Of a stretch of DNA of 64,000 nt, positions 63,101 through 64,000 are shown in pieces. Position 1 is the first letter of the stretch; every line of letters begins with the position of its first letter. Source of the stretch: Pyrenopolyporus hunteri (lineage: Eukaryota > Ascomycota > Sordariomycetes > Xylariales > Hypoxylaceae); the NCBI GenBank assembly GCA_902806595.1, contig CADCXC010000005.1:3121670-3185669 (forward strand), in the 5' to 3' direction. The position numbers and the translations under genes were made by a program. The notes beneath the pieces were generated by a model that worked only from the letters and a program-made list of their open reading frames with translations, did not search any database and had not been told where the DNA came from.

Positions 63101-64000
63101 AATTCTCTGACAAGGGATGGGTATGACGAGTACGGCTGAAGCTACGACCATTGGATTAAGCATAGGCAGTGCCAAAGCGGCGGGGTCAGAAGCAAGGGGT
63201 TGCAGGATGTTGACGAGGGAGTGGTTGCATCTTGGGGACCAAGATGGTTCAACGCCCTTTACAACTGCATGTCTTTGGCCCCGTGGAGGTAATTGTTGCC
63301 CATGATATTGGTGAGGGCTGCATGCGGCACTCCTTTTTCTTCGTTTCTTGCTTTACCCTTTCGTGTTTACGAAGGGGCGCGCATAGGTATGCTAAGGAGG
63401 GAGACGGCGATTGTCACGATACCCTTCTTTCGTTTCTACTACATACTATTTGGTACTTGCTTGCGTGGCGGTGGGTGCTATCGTTGTTTGCTTAAGATGC
63501 CTATGTACCTATAGGCACCCAGGCATCTTTAAGAGGAAGAGGGTGAGTATGAAAAGAGAGAGAATGAAGACTAATACCCGTTTGAGACTGAATCGTAGGT
63601 AACCTGAATACCTACTGGGGTGGCTAATGCTTATAACTAATGGGAATAATAATAACCTATTAATTTCTCATATTAACTTTCCAGATTCATAATGAGATAT
63701 ATCTACCTACCTACCTTGGGAGGCCTATGTAAGATGGTCGATTCTACCCAAGAGGTACGCGCTTCGGGTATCTAGGTAGGTCTCGTCTTTGTCCAGATGT
63801 TCGAGTTGCCAGGTACCTACAGTTATACGTGAGTCGTCTTGAAGTTTATTATACCTAACGCCCAGTATGTAGATGCCTTGGATAGGCCCACCGAGGGCAC
63901 TCACCTACCTTACCTACCTAGGTACCTTACCTAGGCGAGTTGCTTAGGCAGGTACGTATAGGTAGGTGATGCCCAAAGTTATCACTGGGCTCTTCAGCAT
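63101..64000. other. 3' flank and spacer at the right edge
   Basis: No supported gene; several overlapping frames at 63117-63602 share no features. TACCTACC/CCTAGGTA motifs are dense at 63,697-63,725 and 63,900-63,967. Confidence 0.5.
63900..63967. repeat. cluster of TACCTAGG-like palindromes
   Basis: Repeated short words CACCTACC, TTACCTACCTAGGTACC, TTACCTAGG and GGTAGGTG, with self-complementary parts that can form hairpins. The same words recur in most spacers of this window. Confidence 0.6.

Noticed and set aside
63117..63602. Overlapping 60-87-codon frames after MVP1
   Set aside because: They lie in three frames over the same DNA with no motif or splice support.

Overview
The window looks like a chromosome segment of a filamentous ascomycete (Pezizomycotina, probably Sordariomycetes). 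Genes are mostly intact and carry short introns (about 42-112 nt) with GT..AG ends and CTAAC-like branch points. Products are typical fungal housekeeping proteins. A very large A+T block has the marks of repeat-induced point mutation (RIP). The class-level placement is inference from gene style, not from a search.

Left arm (1-18,954): ordinary gene-bearing DNA. In order: a GH18 chitinase without signal peptide; a 120-aa hypothetical protein (-); a one-TM coiled-coil hypothetical protein converging on a DUF7719-like membrane protein with 16 nt between stops; GPI12/PIG-L de-N-acetylase of GPI-anchor synthesis; a large mitochondrial ATP13-like expression factor (-); LSM3; a short interstitial telomere-like tract; a Dal5-like MFS transporter (-); and mitochondrial ribosomal protein uL15m. 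Spacers between genes repeatedly contain TACCTAGGTA-type palindromes.

Middle (18,955-59,973): about 41 kb with no gene, roughly nine bases in ten A or T. Nearly all surviving C and G sit in CpG, so the mutation process removed C before A, C and T and largely spared C before G. The block starts and ends with a 70-bp inverted repeat (18,955-19,025 and 59,904-59,973). Inside are decayed repeats: an LTR-like direct pair (about 22.97 and 29.69 kb) whose copies are mutated on opposite strands, a dispersed ~300-bp family (R1), a tandem array at 32.8-33.6 kb, and a probable retroelement at about 43.4-49.4 kb. Two palindromic foldback elements (25,937-26,706 and about 58,909-59,612) stand out as normal-composition islands; the first has a clean 9-bp target duplication and evidently arrived after the mutation. 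The block could be a giant degenerate mobile element, a nest of mutated transposons, or a regional centromere; sequence alone does not decide.

Right arm (59,974-64,000): remains of MVP1 (sorting nexin, SNX8-like), recognisable end to end with its introns but interrupted by about twenty small frameshifts, then a spacer rich in TACCTAGG-like palindromes. No tRNA, rRNA or CRISPR was seen.
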